The notes below the pieces were generated by a model that worked only from the letters and a program-made list of their open reading frames with translations, was not told the DNA's origin and ran no database searches. From B73-G16 sp964611295 (GTDB lineage Bacteria > Desulfobacterota > B13-G15), in NCBI GenBank assembly GCA_964611295.1, contig CAZSWV010000003.1, forward strand, positions 124,001-188,000: DNA of 64,000 bases, written 5' to 3'. Both the position numbers and the translations under genes were made by a program. Below, in pieces: positions 1-9,104 of this stretch; within the stretch, counting starts at the first letter, position 1, and each line of letters opens with the position of its first letter.

Positions 1-360
1 GTCTAAAACCACATAATCAGCCTTTATCCCTGTAAGGACCTTTTCCAACCTCCTTTTCACCCTGAACCTGGCCTTTTCGGAGATCCCCCTTATGAGCCCG
101 CTTATGAACTTCAGGCCCCTTATGGGGGTCTCAAGGAGCAAGCCCTCGTAATCCACCTCCCCATAGAGAAGGTCGTCAAGGGTCCTTTCTGGGAAGGAAA
201 CCCCAAGGAGGGTATGGAGGTTCGCCCCTCCTGTGAGGTCTAAATCCACCAAGACCACCCTTTTGCCCATATCCGCCAAGGCGATCCCCAAGTTGGCCGC
301 AAGGAAGCTCTTACCCGTCCCCCCTTTCCCCCCTCCTATTGCCAATAGGACCTGAGACAC
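1..360 (-). CDS. MinD/ParA-family P-loop ATPase (partial, C-terminus beyond window)
   Basis: Partial gene read from a GTG at 360 to the window edge; only about 120 residues are visible. The N-terminus carries the deviant Walker A motif GGGKGGTGKS, followed by VVLVDLDLTGGANLHTLLG, whose Asp residues belong to the Mg-nucleotide site of the MinD/ParA/Mrp/FleN superfamily. Family members are dimerising ATPases that place division or flagellar machinery, segregate DNA or carry Fe-S clusters. The start lies a few bases after the stop of the radical SAM gene at 364-1374, so the two are probably co-transcribed. The subfamily cannot be decided from this fragment. Confidence 0.8.
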   Translation of the reverse strand, partial: MSQVLLAIGGGKGGTGKSFLAANLGIALADMGKRVVLVDLDLTGGANLHTLLGVSFPERTLDDLLYGEVDYEGLLLETPIRGLKFISGLIRGISEKARFRVKRRLEKVLTGIKADYVVLD

Positions 361-363
361 GGC

Positions 364-1374
364 TTAGAGTTCCACCCCGTCAATGAGTGCCCCACAACGG
401 GGACAGCGTCCCTTCTGGACCCTGTTCTCCAAAAGGCGAAAGCCCCAGCGTTTTATAAGCAGCTCCCCACACCCATAGCAGTAGGTGTCCTCCCCAGGAG
501 CACCCGGAACGTTGCCTGAGTAAACGTACCTCAACCCTTCCCTAAGCCCTATCTCCCTTGCCTTTTCCAAGGCGGTGACAGGTGTTGGCGGTACGGTCAA
601 CAAGCGATAATCTGGATGAAAGGCCGTGACATGCCAGGGGATAGCAGGGTCCACCGATTTGATAAAGGAAGCCAGCTGCCGCAACTGTTCTCGGTCATCG
701 TTCAAGCCCGGTATGAGGAGGGTGGTGACCTCTACCCATATGCCCAACTGTCTCATACGACTTATGACCGAAAGTACTGGCTCGAGCCTTGCCCCACATA
801 TTTCTTGGTAAAACTTGTCGCTGAAGGCCTTAAGGTCTACATTCGCCCCATCAAGATAAGGGGCTATGAATTCAAGGGCCTCAAGGCTCATGTAGCCATT
901 GGTCACAAAGAGGTTCCTAAGCCCCTGGGCCTTGGCCAGCTTTGCGACCTCATAGGCGTACTCGAAAAACACCGTGGGCTCGGTATAGGTGTAGGATATG
1001 CTCCTACACCCCCTCCGCTTGGCCTCCTCCACAATGACCTCAGGAGGAACCCACTCTCCTATCACCTCGCCCCGATCCCTCGGAAGCTGGGAGATGGTCC
1101 AGTTTTGGCAATGTAAACACTTAAAATTGCACCCTACAGTGGCAATGGAGAAGGACCTCGAGCCCGGTTGGAAGTGGAAAAAGGGCTTCTTCTCCACAGG
1201 GTCCACATTGGCGGACACCACCTTGCCATACACCAGGCTATATAACACCCCATCTCGGTTCTCCCTAACGGCACAAAGGCCCCTCTTCCCTTGTGCGATC
1301 ACACACCTATGATGGCAGAGCCCGCAGCGGACCCTTCCGTCTTGCAGCTTTTCGTAGAAAAGGGCCTCCTTCAT
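364..1374 (-). CDS. amrS: AmmeMemoRadiSam-system radical SAM enzyme
   Basis: Radical S-adenosylmethionine enzyme of the AmrS family, 336 residues, full length. Residues 82-89 are CNFKCLHC, the CxxxCxxC that binds the catalytic [4Fe-4S] cluster. A Cys-rich segment lies at about 17-34 (CGLCHHRC...C), and a C-terminal zinc-ribbon-like pair (CYGCG and CPRCG) at about 297-330. The family is named for co-occurrence with AMMECR1 and Memo proteins and is related to pyruvate-formate-lyase-activating enzymes; its reaction is still poorly defined. Neither partner gene is visible here. The ATG at 1374 has no obvious Shine-Dalgarno sequence. The MinD-like ATPase gene follows directly. Confidence 0.85.
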   Translation of the reverse strand: MKEALFYEKLQDGRVRCGLCHHRCVIAQGKRGLCAVRENRDGVLYSLVYGKVVSANVDPVEKKPFFHFQPGSRSFSIATVGCNFKCLHCQNWTISQLPRDRGEVIGEWVPPEVIVEEAKRRGCRSISYTYTEPTVFFEYAYEVAKLAKAQGLRNLFVTNGYMSLEALEFIAPYLDGANVDLKAFSDKFYQEICGARLEPVLSVISRMRQLGIWVEVTTLLIPGLNDDREQLRQLASFIKSVDPAIPWHVTAFHPDYRLLTVPPTPVTALEKAREIGLREGLRYVYSGNVPGAPGEDTYCYGCGELLIKRWGFRLLENRVQKGRCPRCGALIDGVEL

Positions 1375-1455
1375 CGGTTTTTGAGCTTATCACACGGTGT
1401 TAGCCTTTTCTAGGGGTTGAGGGACCCCGTTGAGACGTGTTATAGGAATGGCTCC

Positions 1456-1953
1456 ATGGAGCGGCTTCCGAGCTATGGGAGGTGTTTTCTCTGTGGCCTT
1501 GAGAACCCACGGGGCCTGAGGCTTGTTTTGTTTGCCGAGGGGGAAGAGGTCTTAACGGAGTTCAAACTTGAGGAGGCCTTCATCGGCTATGAAGGGATCG
1601 TACACGGAGGGGTGCTTGCCGGGATCCTGGATGAGGTCATGTGGTGGGCTGTGGCGTGGCATACTGGAAGGGCTTCCTTTACTACAGAGCTCCTTGTCAG
1701 ATACCGGCGTCCTGCCTTAATAGGCCATACCTTCAGGGCCAAGGGGCGCATCCTCCGTTTCAACCAAAGGATAGTGGAGACAGAGGGGGAGATCTTGGAT
1801 TTGGAGACCGGAGAGGTCTGTACCTCGGGTTCCGGGCGTTATTACCTCCTCAAAGGGGACCGCAATAGGGAGGCCCTTTTGCTTCTCGACTACAGGGCCT
1901 GCTCCGAGGAGGTAAAGCGGAAGTTCCTCGAGGCCAAAGAGGGGAACGATTGA
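1456..1953 (+). CDS. PaaI-family hotdog thioesterase
   Basis: Small hotdog-fold acyl-CoA thioesterase of the PaaI/YbgC type, 165 residues from ATG 1456, which follows an AGGA at a suitable distance. A TTG at 1417 would add 13 residues but lacks a ribosome site. The N-terminus has the CFLCGLENPRGLRL signature of this subfamily. The hotdog helix GIVHGGVLAGILDE (about 47-60) holds the His-Gly-Gly and the acidic residue that normally activates water. The substrate is unknown. The gene runs head-on into the decarboxylase gene at 1959, with only five bases between the stops. Confidence 0.8.
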   Translation: MERLPSYGRCFLCGLENPRGLRLVLFAEGEEVLTEFKLEEAFIGYEGIVHGGVLAGILDEVMWWAVAWHTGRASFTTELLVRYRRPALIGHTFRAKGRILRFNQRIVETEGEILDLETGEVCTSGSGRYYLLKGDRNREALLLLDYRACSEEVKRKFLEAKEGND

Positions 1954-1958
1954 CCCCC

Positions 1959-3098
1959 TTAACCTATCCCCATCCCTTGAAGGACCGATAGCATTATGGC
2001 TGCTGCGATCACCGAACCTACCTGTCCCCCGGTATTGGCGGCCATGGCGTGCATGATGAGGTAGTTCTTGGGGTTGTATTTCTGGCCCTCCCGTTGCACC
2101 ACCCTTGCAGACATAGGGAAGGCGGAAAGCCCTGCTGCCCCGATCAAGGGGTTCACCTTACCCCCGGTCAAGGCGTACATGAGCTTTCCCAAAAGGAGCC
2201 CGCAGACCGTGTCAAGGCATATGGCGATAAAACCAAGCCCTAAGACCATGAGGGTTTGGGGCCTTACGAAATTAGGCCCGCTCATGGTCCCGCCTATGGC
2301 TATTCCGAGAAGTAGGGTCACTATATTGGCGATCTCGTTCTGGGCAGCCTTGGAAAGCCTGTCCACCACGCCGCATTCCTTCAAAAAGTTGCCGAGCATG
2401 AGGGAACCGATAAGCGGTAGCCCCTTAGGGGCTATGAACCCTCCTATTAAGGTGATGACCACCGGGAAAAGGACCTTGGTGGTCTTTGAGACCGTAGGTT
2501 TTGCGATCTTCATCACGGTCACCCGCTCCCTCTCGGTGGTCAGCAAGCGCATTATAGGGGGTTGGATGATGGGGACAAGGGACATATAGGAATAGGCTGC
2601 CACTGATACAGCCCCGAGGAGCTCTGGGGCGTACTTGGAGGAGACGTAAATGGCCGTTGGGCCGTCACATGCCCCTATTACCCCTATGGCCACTGCTTCC
2701 TTGAAGGAAAAGCCGAGCGCAAGGGCCAAAAGCAAGGTGAGGAAGATCCCACATTGGCCGGCACCGCCGAGCAGGAAGGTATAAGGTCTCTCCAGAAGCG
2801 GACCGAAGTCGGTCATAGCCCCTATGCCCACGAAGATCAAAAGGGGGAAAAGCTCGGTGGTGATCCCAGCCTCATATATGAGCCTGAAAAAACCCCCTTC
2901 TTCCATAAGGTCAGAAAGGGGTATGTTGACCAGTATGCAGCTGAAGCCCATGGTGACGAGCAGTATGGGTTCTACGTCCTTTTTTACCGCAAGGTAGATC
3001 ATAAAGGCACCGACAACTATCATGAGGAGGTTCGACCAATGGACCTCAAAGAAGCCCCGCACCAGGACCGCAAAGCCAGCCTTTGCCGCCTCTATCAT
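1959..3098 (-). CDS. Sodium-ion-translocating decarboxylase, beta subunit (OadB/GcdB/MmdB)
   Basis: Integral membrane subunit that performs decarboxylation coupled to Na+ export in oxaloacetate, glutaconyl-CoA and methylmalonyl-CoA decarboxylases. The protein has 379 residues, almost entirely hydrophobic helices. It keeps the family signature CDGPTAIY at about 144-151, whose Asp takes part in Na+ and proton handling, and the late signature GLSAFPMSARVV. The ATG at 3098 overlaps the stop of the small upstream subunit gene (ATGA). The carboxyltransferase alpha subunit and biotin carrier are not in the neighbourhood, so the substrate cannot be assigned. It lies downstream of a TRAP dicarboxylate-type transporter. 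Confidence 0.9.
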   Translation of the reverse strand: MIEAAKAGFAVLVRGFFEVHWSNLLMIVVGAFMIYLAVKKDVEPILLVTMGFSCILVNIPLSDLMEEGGFFRLIYEAGITTELFPLLIFVGIGAMTDFGPLLERPYTFLLGGAGQCGIFLTLLLALALGFSFKEAVAIGVIGACDGPTAIYVSSKYAPELLGAVSVAAYSYMSLVPIIQPPIMRLLTTERERVTVMKIAKPTVSKTTKVLFPVVITLIGGFIAPKGLPLIGSLMLGNFLKECGVVDRLSKAAQNEIANIVTLLLGIAIGGTMSGPNFVRPQTLMVLGLGFIAICLDTVCGLLLGKLMYALTGGKVNPLIGAAGLSAFPMSARVVQREGQKYNPKNYLIMHAMAANTGGQVGSVIAAAIMLSVLQGMGIG

Positions 3099-3238
3099 CC
3101 CGATGACCTCTCCTGTTCTGGCTTCAAGGGGAAGGCCTTTTTCAAGAGGTACATGGCCAAACTACAGAAGGCCAAGGTGAGAAGCGTCCCTCCCATACCC
3201 ACTATGAGCATCGTCAGACCGAACTCAAACCTTCCCAT
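3095..3238 (-). CDS. Small membrane protein, OadG/MmdC-like gamma subunit of Na+ pump decarboxylase
   Basis: A 47-residue protein running from ATG 3238 to a TGA that overlaps the ATG of the beta subunit (ATGA). It has one transmembrane segment (about 7-32, LTMLIVGMGGTLLTLAFCSL) and a short charged tail containing KKAFPLKP. A GAGGAAGGGGG purine run directly precedes the start. This is the expected size class and topology for the gamma subunit that anchors and assembles Na+-pumping decarboxylases. The assignment rests on position, length and topology, because sequence conservation in this family is low. Confidence 0.7.
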   Translation of the reverse strand: MGRFEFGLTMLIVGMGGTLLTLAFCSLAMYLLKKAFPLKPEQERSSG

Positions 3239-3247
3239 CCCCCTTCC

Positions 3248-4555
3248 TCAAGAAGGCCCCATTAGGGCATTGGGCAATATGGTAGCAAGCCCAGGAAAGA
3301 GGAACAACAACAGGGCTGCAAGGAAAAGGCTTATCAGGAAAGGCAGGACCCCCTTGTATATCTCCCCAAAGGGTATCCCGGTGATGTTCCTCACCACAAA
3401 CACACATACGGCCACAGGCGGTATTATCACCCCCACCATCAAGGTCACGCATATCATTATCCCAAACCATATGGGGTCATAGCCGAGCTTTATCACCACG
3501 GGGTAAAAGATGGGGGTGGCCAGGATCATGAAGGCCAGGTCGTCCATAAAGGACCCGCCGAGGAGGTATATGAACATCACCAACACCATCACCGCCGCCC
3601 TCGGTATCTCGAGGGAGGCGACCCAGTCCGATATCCTCAAGGGTATCTCCGTTATGGCCAGGAAATGGCCGTATACCGAGGACCCTGCTATGAGCAGTAT
3701 CACCATACAGGAGGTCCTTATGGACTCGTCAAAGGCCTTTAACATCTTCCCGAGGTTTACCTCCTTGTAAAGCAAGGCCAAGATGAAAACGCCAAGGGTG
3801 CCTATGGTACCGGCCTCGGTCGGGCTGAATATTCCGCGCATAAGCCCAAAGATGACCACCACATAGATGACCGCCACCCCGAGGAACTCAGGCAAGACCT
3901 TCAGCCTCTCAGACCAACTGGCCCGAGGGGCAACTGGGGCATCTTCTGGCTTCAGCCTAGCCCATCCATATGCCACAAGGAGGAACAACCCCGCTATCAA
4001 CAACCCCGGCACAAAGCCTGCCAGAAAGAGCCTTCCTATGGACTGTTCGACCACAAACCCATAGATGATCAACACTATGCTCGGGGGTATGAGGACCCCA
4101 AGGGTCCCCACTGAGGCCACAACGCCGCTTGAGAGGCGTCTGCTGTAACCGTAGCGGTCCATTTCTGGTATGGCTATACCGGAAAAGGTGGCCGCTGTGG
4201 CCAGGGTAGACCCCGAGATGGCCTTAAAAAGGGTAGCCCCCACTACCGTGGTCATGGCAAGGCCACCTGGCACATGCCCTATGAACCTCTGGGCGGCATC
4301 GTAAAGCCTTTTGGCTATGTTGGTGTTTGAGGCTATCTGCCCCATGAGGACAAAAAGGGGTATCACCGTGAACCCATAAGAGGTAAAGGTGTCAAGGAAA
4401 TCCTGCACCAATACGTTACAGGCCGCCTTGAAGGAGACAAGGTAGGCGTAACCTAAAAACCCCAAAAGGGCCATCCCAAAGGCCAATTCAATCCCGCTAA
4501 GGAACAAAAGCACAAGGATCACTAGGGATAACAGCCCAACTGTGGTCTCGCTCAT
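3248..4555 (-). CDS. dctM: TRAP transporter large permease (DctM)
   Basis: Large membrane subunit of a tripartite ATP-independent periplasmic transporter, 435 residues with about twelve hydrophobic segments, typical for DctM. Family features include FTSYGFTVIPLFVLMGQIA near residue 60 and the glycine- and proline-rich GVLIPPSIVLIIYG. It couples solute uptake to the sodium gradient. Its ATG overlaps the end of dctQ by four bases, and its stop lies ten bases before the decarboxylase gamma gene. The gene therefore sits in the middle of one continuous operon, dctP-dctQ-dctM-gamma-beta. The substrate is unknown. Confidence 0.92.
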   Translation of the reverse strand: MSETTVGLLSLVILVLLFLSGIELAFGMALLGFLGYAYLVSFKAACNVLVQDFLDTFTSYGFTVIPLFVLMGQIASNTNIAKRLYDAAQRFIGHVPGGLAMTTVVGATLFKAISGSTLATAATFSGIAIPEMDRYGYSRRLSSGVVASVGTLGVLIPPSIVLIIYGFVVEQSIGRLFLAGFVPGLLIAGLFLLVAYGWARLKPEDAPVAPRASWSERLKVLPEFLGVAVIYVVVIFGLMRGIFSPTEAGTIGTLGVFILALLYKEVNLGKMLKAFDESIRTSCMVILLIAGSSVYGHFLAITEIPLRISDWVASLEIPRAAVMVLVMFIYLLGGSFMDDLAFMILATPIFYPVVIKLGYDPIWFGIMICVTLMVGVIIPPVAVCVFVVRNITGIPFGEIYKGVLPFLISLFLAALLLFLFPGLATILPNALMGPS

Positions 4556-5013
4556 GCCTTACCCCTCACTACCGAGATCATCTCCCAAAATAGGACCAAG
4601 GCCTCCACGAAGAAACAAAAGGCCAAAGCGAAGTGAAGGGGATAAAGGGGGATCCTGAAGGAGGGGGTTACCTCGCCTATCTTTATGTTGTCTAAACCGT
4701 GCCCGATGAAATTAGCCCCGACAAAGACAAAGAGCACAACTCCCATTAAACGCGTAACAGAAAGCAAGGCCTTCTTCTTCCCCCCTCCTATCCTATCCAC
4801 CAGCAGGTCTACATAGACATGGCCCTTCTTGAGGCTCGTATAGGGGAGAGAAAAACCGAAGACCAACGCACCTAAAAGCGTCACCAATTCAAGAGAACCT
4901 GTGATCGGCCTCCCGACCGATCTCATGAGGATGTCGCTAAGGGTCAGGAGGCCGATCAACAGAAGGGCCACACACGCCACAAGGTGTAAGGTCCTTAATC
5001 CCCTCTCGCCCAC
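4552..5013 (-). CDS. dctQ: TRAP transporter small permease (DctQ)
   Basis: Small four-helix membrane subunit of the TRAP transporter, 153 residues, with the family pattern of an N-terminal helix followed by ELVTLLGALVFGFSLPYTSL and the KKGHVYVDLLVDR segment. It starts at a GTG (5013) preceded by GAGGGG, seven bases after the stop of dctP. DctQ joins DctM to form the membrane domain. Its last bases overlap the dctM start, indicating translational coupling. Confidence 0.88.
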   Translation of the reverse strand: MGERGLRTLHLVACVALLLIGLLTLSDILMRSVGRPITGSLELVTLLGALVFGFSLPYTSLKKGHVYVDLLVDRIGGGKKKALLSVTRLMGVVLFVFVGANFIGHGLDNIKIGEVTPSFRIPLYPLHFALAFCFFVEALVLFWEMISVVRGKA

Positions 5014-5020
5014 AGGCCCC

Positions 5021-6028
5021 TCACTTGGTAGACCTTATGAACTCCTGGGCAAACTTCACCACCTGGTCGCCGGGAAGCCCTTTAGAGGTCGTCTCCTTTA
5101 TGTAGTTATCTATGATGGGCTTCATCAAGGCCTCTACCTTCTTGTACTCTTCAGGGGTCGCCTCCACCACCTTTATGCCCTTCTCCTTGATATACGCCAT
5201 GGCCTCTTCGTCCAGCTCGTTCCACAACTTACCCTGATACTCTATCCATTCCTCACAGAGCTTCTCGATTACCTGCTGGACCTCCTTGGGCAAGGACTCC
5301 CAGACCTTCTTGTTCATGACCACATACATGGCCGTGGTATAAGAGACAGCGTGGTTCAAAACCACCGTCTTCAGATGATCCCCGAGCTTCCAACCCTTTA
5401 TAGGCTCAATGGGCAAAAGCACCCCATCGATAATGCCCCTCTGCAGCGCCTCATAGGTCTCAGTTATGGGCAAGGTGACTGGGGCACCACCCAACTGCCT
5501 TACGATGTCGGCGTTCTCTGCATTGGCCTTTATCCTCAAGCCCTTTATCTCATCAAGGGACTTTATGTCCTTCTTCACCTGGAAGACACCAGGACCTGAG
5601 GCATGGAAGAACAAGACCTTCGTCTCCTCCCATTCCTTTGGACGGAACTTCTTATAATACTCGTTGGCAAGCTTTGTTGCCTGATAGCCGCTCTTGAACC
5701 CAAGGGGCAAACTCAAAAACTCACTCAGAGGAAAACGACCCGGTGAATACGCAATCAAGGTCGTCCCAATATCCACCGTACCACTGACCACCGCATCATA
5801 GGTCTTAGTAATGGGCACCAAGGCATTGGCAGGATAATGCGTCACCTTCACCTGCCCATTGGTCCTCTTCTCCAACTCCTTACACCACTGGTCCAAACTC
5901 AAAAAGTTCTTGTGAGAAGGAGGAAACTGATCCGAAAGCCTCAACTTGATCACATCCGCAAAGGCCAAAAAACTAAAACATAATGTGAAAATTAGCGCAA
6001 CTCCTCCCCAGCGCCACAAGTTCCTCAT
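5021..6028 (-). CDS. dctP: TRAP transporter periplasmic solute-binding protein (DctP)
   Basis: Periplasmic substrate-binding subunit, 335 residues. ATG 6028 is chosen because a strong AAGGAGG lies six bases upstream; an upstream ATG at 6055 would add nine residues and place that ribosome site inside the gene. The first 24 or so residues are a signal peptide (WRWGGVALIFTLCFSFLAFA). The mature part shows the DctP fold: KLRLSDQFPPSHKN, then a central LDEIKGLRIKANAENA containing the Arg that normally salt-bridges a carboxylate ligand, then ETYEALQRGIIDG. A C4-dicarboxylate or other organic acid is therefore likely; the exact ligand is not predictable. Confidence 0.9.
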   Translation of the reverse strand: MRNLWRWGGVALIFTLCFSFLAFADVIKLRLSDQFPPSHKNFLSLDQWCKELEKRTNGQVKVTHYPANALVPITKTYDAVVSGTVDIGTTLIAYSPGRFPLSEFLSLPLGFKSGYQATKLANEYYKKFRPKEWEETKVLFFHASGPGVFQVKKDIKSLDEIKGLRIKANAENADIVRQLGGAPVTLPITETYEALQRGIIDGVLLPIEPIKGWKLGDHLKTVVLNHAVSYTTAMYVVMNKKVWESLPKEVQQVIEKLCEEWIEYQGKLWNELDEEAMAYIKEKGIKVVEATPEEYKKVEALMKPIIDNYIKETTSKGLPGDQVVKFAQEFIRSTK

Positions 6029-6071
6029 AAGATACCTCCTTGAGATTTTTTTCACATACAGAAGATGAGGT

Positions 6072-6100
6072 TCCTAACATGGAGACTCAGGTCTTGTCAA
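6072..6100 (-). promoter_or_regulatory. Possible sigma-70 promoter for the dctPQM operon
   Basis: A perfect -35 hexamer, TTGACA, lies at 6095-6100 on the minus strand, directly after the purSL stop. The bases 17 positions downstream (TTAGGA, 6072-6077) are a poor -10. The position, about 45 bases before the dctP start, is suitable, but the weak -10 keeps confidence low. Confidence 0.3.
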
Positions 6101-6105
6101 GGGGG

Positions 6106-9090
6106 TTAAAACCCTCTGAAGGGGTTCTTCCAGGCCTTTTTTAGGGCTGTAAGGGGTTTGTGGAGGATGGTTTTTCCCTTCAGGCCCGTGACCGAAAGGG
6201 TCTTTTCTTCTTTTGTCCTGCCGATCTCTGCGAAGGGCAGTCCTTCCATGAGGTCTTCGAAGGCCTTTTTCCTGTCTGGAGGGATTGTGACCACGAACCT
6301 ACCCTGTGATTCGGAGAAAAGGAGGTAGTCGTCCCTTTTCACATCCTGTTGTGGGACGGCCCTTAGGTCTACGTCCATGCCCAGATCGCCTGAGAAGGCC
6401 TTTTCGGCCAGCGTGACGCCAAGGCCACCGTCTGAACAGTCGTGACATGAGGCCACAAGTCCCTCCTTTATGGCCTGATGGAGCCTCAGGAAGAGTTCCC
6501 TTGAGACCTCAGGTCTCACCTTTGGGACGTGGTTGCCGATGTAGCCCATAAGCCGGAAGTATTCGGAACCCCCAAGTTCGGGGTAAGTCATGCCGAGGAC
6601 GTACACTAGGTGCCCAGGGGCCTTTGGGTCTAGGGTCATGGCCTTGGTTGCGTCCTCTATCTTGCTCACCACTGTAAAGAGCAGGGTTGGGGGGACCGAG
6701 ATCTTTATGCCTCCGCCTATATAGTCGTTCTTCATGCTGTCCTTTCCCGAGATGCAAGGCACAAGGAAGGCCTTGGTGAAGTCGTAAAGGGCCTTGTTCG
6801 CCCTGACAAGCTGCGCCAATTTATATGTGCCATCGGGGTTTTCCGGAGAGGGAACCGGGTCAGGCCAACAGAAGTTGTCAAGGGCTGCCATCTGTTCCGG
6901 ATCACCGCCTGCAGCCACGTTGTTCCTTATGGCCTCCTCCAGGGCACAGGCTGCCATCCAATACGTGTCTATGTCTCCGTACTTAGGGCATATGCCGTGG
7001 GAGACCACCACCGCCTCCAAGGAGTCCAAAAGGGGTCTAATCACCGCAGCATCCTGTGGGCCATCATCGAAACGCCCCATAAGGGGTTTACATACGCTCC
7101 CCCCCTGGACCTCGTGGTCGTATTGTCTAACCACCCATTCCTTGCTTGCCACGTTCCACCTCGATAGGACTCTCTCAAGGACCTCCCCTAGGTCTTCTGG
7201 TGGTTCAAATTCGGGTTCAGGGTGATGTGGCCTCTTCCATACGGCTTCGAGCTCCATTTTGGGGAGTCCCTCGTGTAAGAAACCCATATCCAGATAGGCA
7301 ACCGTCTGTCCCTTCCATAGGCAGTGGAACTTCCCTGAGGAGGTGAAGCGTCCTATGACAGTGGCCTCCACCTGCATCAAGCGGCAAAGCCTCAAAAGCT
7401 CTTCTACTTTCTCAGGGGGCACTGCCAGGGTCATCCTCTCTTGGGACTCAGAGAGGAGGATCTCCCATGGGTCAAGTCCTGGGTACTTCAAGGGCACCTC
7501 TTCTAGCCATATCTCACAGCCACCTGGATCCCGCGCCATCTCCCCCACAGAGGAAGAAAGCCCTCCTGCCCCGTTGTCCGTTATGGACCTGTAAAGCCCC
7601 ATGTCCCTTGCCCTTAGGAGGCAATCGAACATCCTCTTTTGGGTTATGGGGTCGCCGATCTGGACCGCACTCTGAGGCGAACCCTCATGTAATTCCTGTG
7701 AGGAAAAGGTAGCACCGTGGATCCCATCCTTCCCCACCCTGCCTCCTACCATCACTATCAGGTCGCCGGGCTCGGCCCGCTTTTCATGGGCTGGCTGTCC
7801 GAGGATCTCACGGGGCATAAGGCCGCAACTTCCACAGTAAACGAGGGGTTTCCCAAGGTACCTCTCATCGAACACCAAAGAGCCGTTGACCGTAGGTATC
7901 CCCATTTTGTTCCCGCCGTCCTCGACCCCTTTCCTCACCCCCTCAAGGATCCGACGTGGATGGAGGACCCTGGGGGGCAAGGGGCCTTTGTAGTCCGGAG
8001 GGGCAAAGCAGAACACATCGGTGTTGAAGATCAACTTGGCCCCTTTTCCCGCCCCAAAGGCGTCGCGCATCACCCCAAGGATGCCGGTCAAGGCCCCACC
8101 ATAAGGGTCAAGGGCAGAGGGGGTATTGTGGGTCTCCACCTTCAAGGTGAGGAGCCAGTCGTCGTTAAAGGCCCATATGCCGGCGTTGTCCGTGAAGACC
8201 TTCACACACCTATCACGAGCCCCTAGGGCCTTGCGGATCTCTTCGGTAGCACGGCGAATGTAAGTGTCAAAAAGCCCCTCTATCACCTCCGTCTGCCCTG
8301 TTTCCTCGTCCCGATAGAGGATCCTCGCCCTGAAGATCTTGTGCTTACAATGCTCGGACCAGGTCTGAGCTATGGCCTCAAGCTCCACATCGGTGATCTC
8401 TCGACCAAGCCCTACCCTTTCCCTTTCGGCCAACACCTCGGACCTCTGCAGGTAATTACAGATGGCCTTCATCTCTTCGAGGCTTAGGGCCAAAAGCCTC
8501 TCCTTGGACAGTTCAAGGAGCCCTTGCTCGTCCATGAGGGCAAGGTCGAACTTCTGGACCTTACCCCCTAAAAGCCCCTTCACCTTGGGTACTTCCCACA
8601 GGGCTTTACACCCCCACCACTCCTCTCCCCGTATGACGGTAAAGCGGTTGACCAAGGGGTTACCCAGGTATCCCCTGGCAGCCCTTGTAGCCTCTTCTTC
8701 GCTTAATTCCCCCTTTATGGCGTAAAGGACTGCCGTATAGACACCTTCCTCACGCGAGAGGGGCCTGTCCAGCATGGCCTCCAAGGCCTCACGGGCGGTC
8801 CTGCCTACGTTGTCTGTCACTCCGGGGAGGAACCCTACCTCTATAAGCCAGTCGAAGTCCGAGGCCAAAGGCTCATCCACTGCGAAGTCCTGGGTTACAG
8901 GGTCCGAAAGGGCTTCTCGGGCATACCTACTTACCTCCTCCTCGCTGAGGAAGGCGTCTACCAAGTACACCAAGACCCTCTTCACCTCTTGGACCTTCAG
9001 GCCGAGGTGTTCCCTTAAGCCCCGTTTGACCGCCTCGGCTACACCGTCAAAAAGTCCCCTTTTCAGCGATACCTCCACGCGGAAGGGCAT
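6106..9090 (-). CDS. purSL: Phosphoribosylformylglycinamidine synthase, PurS-PurL fusion
   Basis: Fourth step of purine synthesis (FGAR + glutamine + ATP to FGAM), 994 residues from ATG 9090, which follows GAGGTG; an upstream TTG (9108) is less likely. The first ~190 residues contain two PurS-like stretches (VEVSLKRGLFDGVAEAVKRG and the second GFLPGVTDNVGRTAREALEA). The rest is PurL: TWSEHCKHKIFRAR with the catalytic His region, then KVETHNTPSALDPYGGALTG and the second AIR-synthase-like half. No glutaminase domain is present, so a separate PurQ must supply ammonia. Such PurSL fusions are known in delta-proteobacteria. The gene follows a small membrane protein. Confidence 0.9.
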   Translation of the reverse strand: MPFRVEVSLKRGLFDGVAEAVKRGLREHLGLKVQEVKRVLVYLVDAFLSEEEVSRYAREALSDPVTQDFAVDEPLASDFDWLIEVGFLPGVTDNVGRTAREALEAMLDRPLSREEGVYTAVLYAIKGELSEEEATRAARGYLGNPLVNRFTVIRGEEWWGCKALWEVPKVKGLLGGKVQKFDLALMDEQGLLELSKERLLALSLEEMKAICNYLQRSEVLAERERVGLGREITDVELEAIAQTWSEHCKHKIFRARILYRDEETGQTEVIEGLFDTYIRRATEEIRKALGARDRCVKVFTDNAGIWAFNDDWLLTLKVETHNTPSALDPYGGALTGILGVMRDAFGAGKGAKLIFNTDVFCFAPPDYKGPLPPRVLHPRRILEGVRKGVEDGGNKMGIPTVNGSLVFDERYLGKPLVYCGSCGLMPREILGQPAHEKRAEPGDLIVMVGGRVGKDGIHGATFSSQELHEGSPQSAVQIGDPITQKRMFDCLLRARDMGLYRSITDNGAGGLSSSVGEMARDPGGCEIWLEEVPLKYPGLDPWEILLSESQERMTLAVPPEKVEELLRLCRLMQVEATVIGRFTSSGKFHCLWKGQTVAYLDMGFLHEGLPKMELEAVWKRPHHPEPEFEPPEDLGEVLERVLSRWNVASKEWVVRQYDHEVQGGSVCKPLMGRFDDGPQDAAVIRPLLDSLEAVVVSHGICPKYGDIDTYWMAACALEEAIRNNVAAGGDPEQMAALDNFCWPDPVPSPENPDGTYKLAQLVRANKALYDFTKAFLVPCISGKDSMKNDYIGGGIKISVPPTLLFTVVSKIEDATKAMTLDPKAPGHLVYVLGMTYPELGGSEYFRLMGYIGNHVPKVRPEVSRELFLRLHQAIKEGLVASCHDCSDGGLGVTLAEKAFSGDLGMDVDLRAVPQQDVKRDDYLLFSESQGRFVVTIPPDRKKAFEDLMEGLPFAEIGRTKEEKTLSVTGLKGKTILHKPLTALKKAWKNPFRGF

Positions 9091-9104
9091 CTGGCACCTC
9101 GAAG

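Noticed and set aside
2754..3482. 242-residue plus-strand frame
   Set aside because: It lies opposite the decarboxylase and dctM genes, whose motifs are clear; composition is that of an antisense shadow. The same holds for the other long antisense frames, for example 616-1116, 15290-16081 and 58131-58736.
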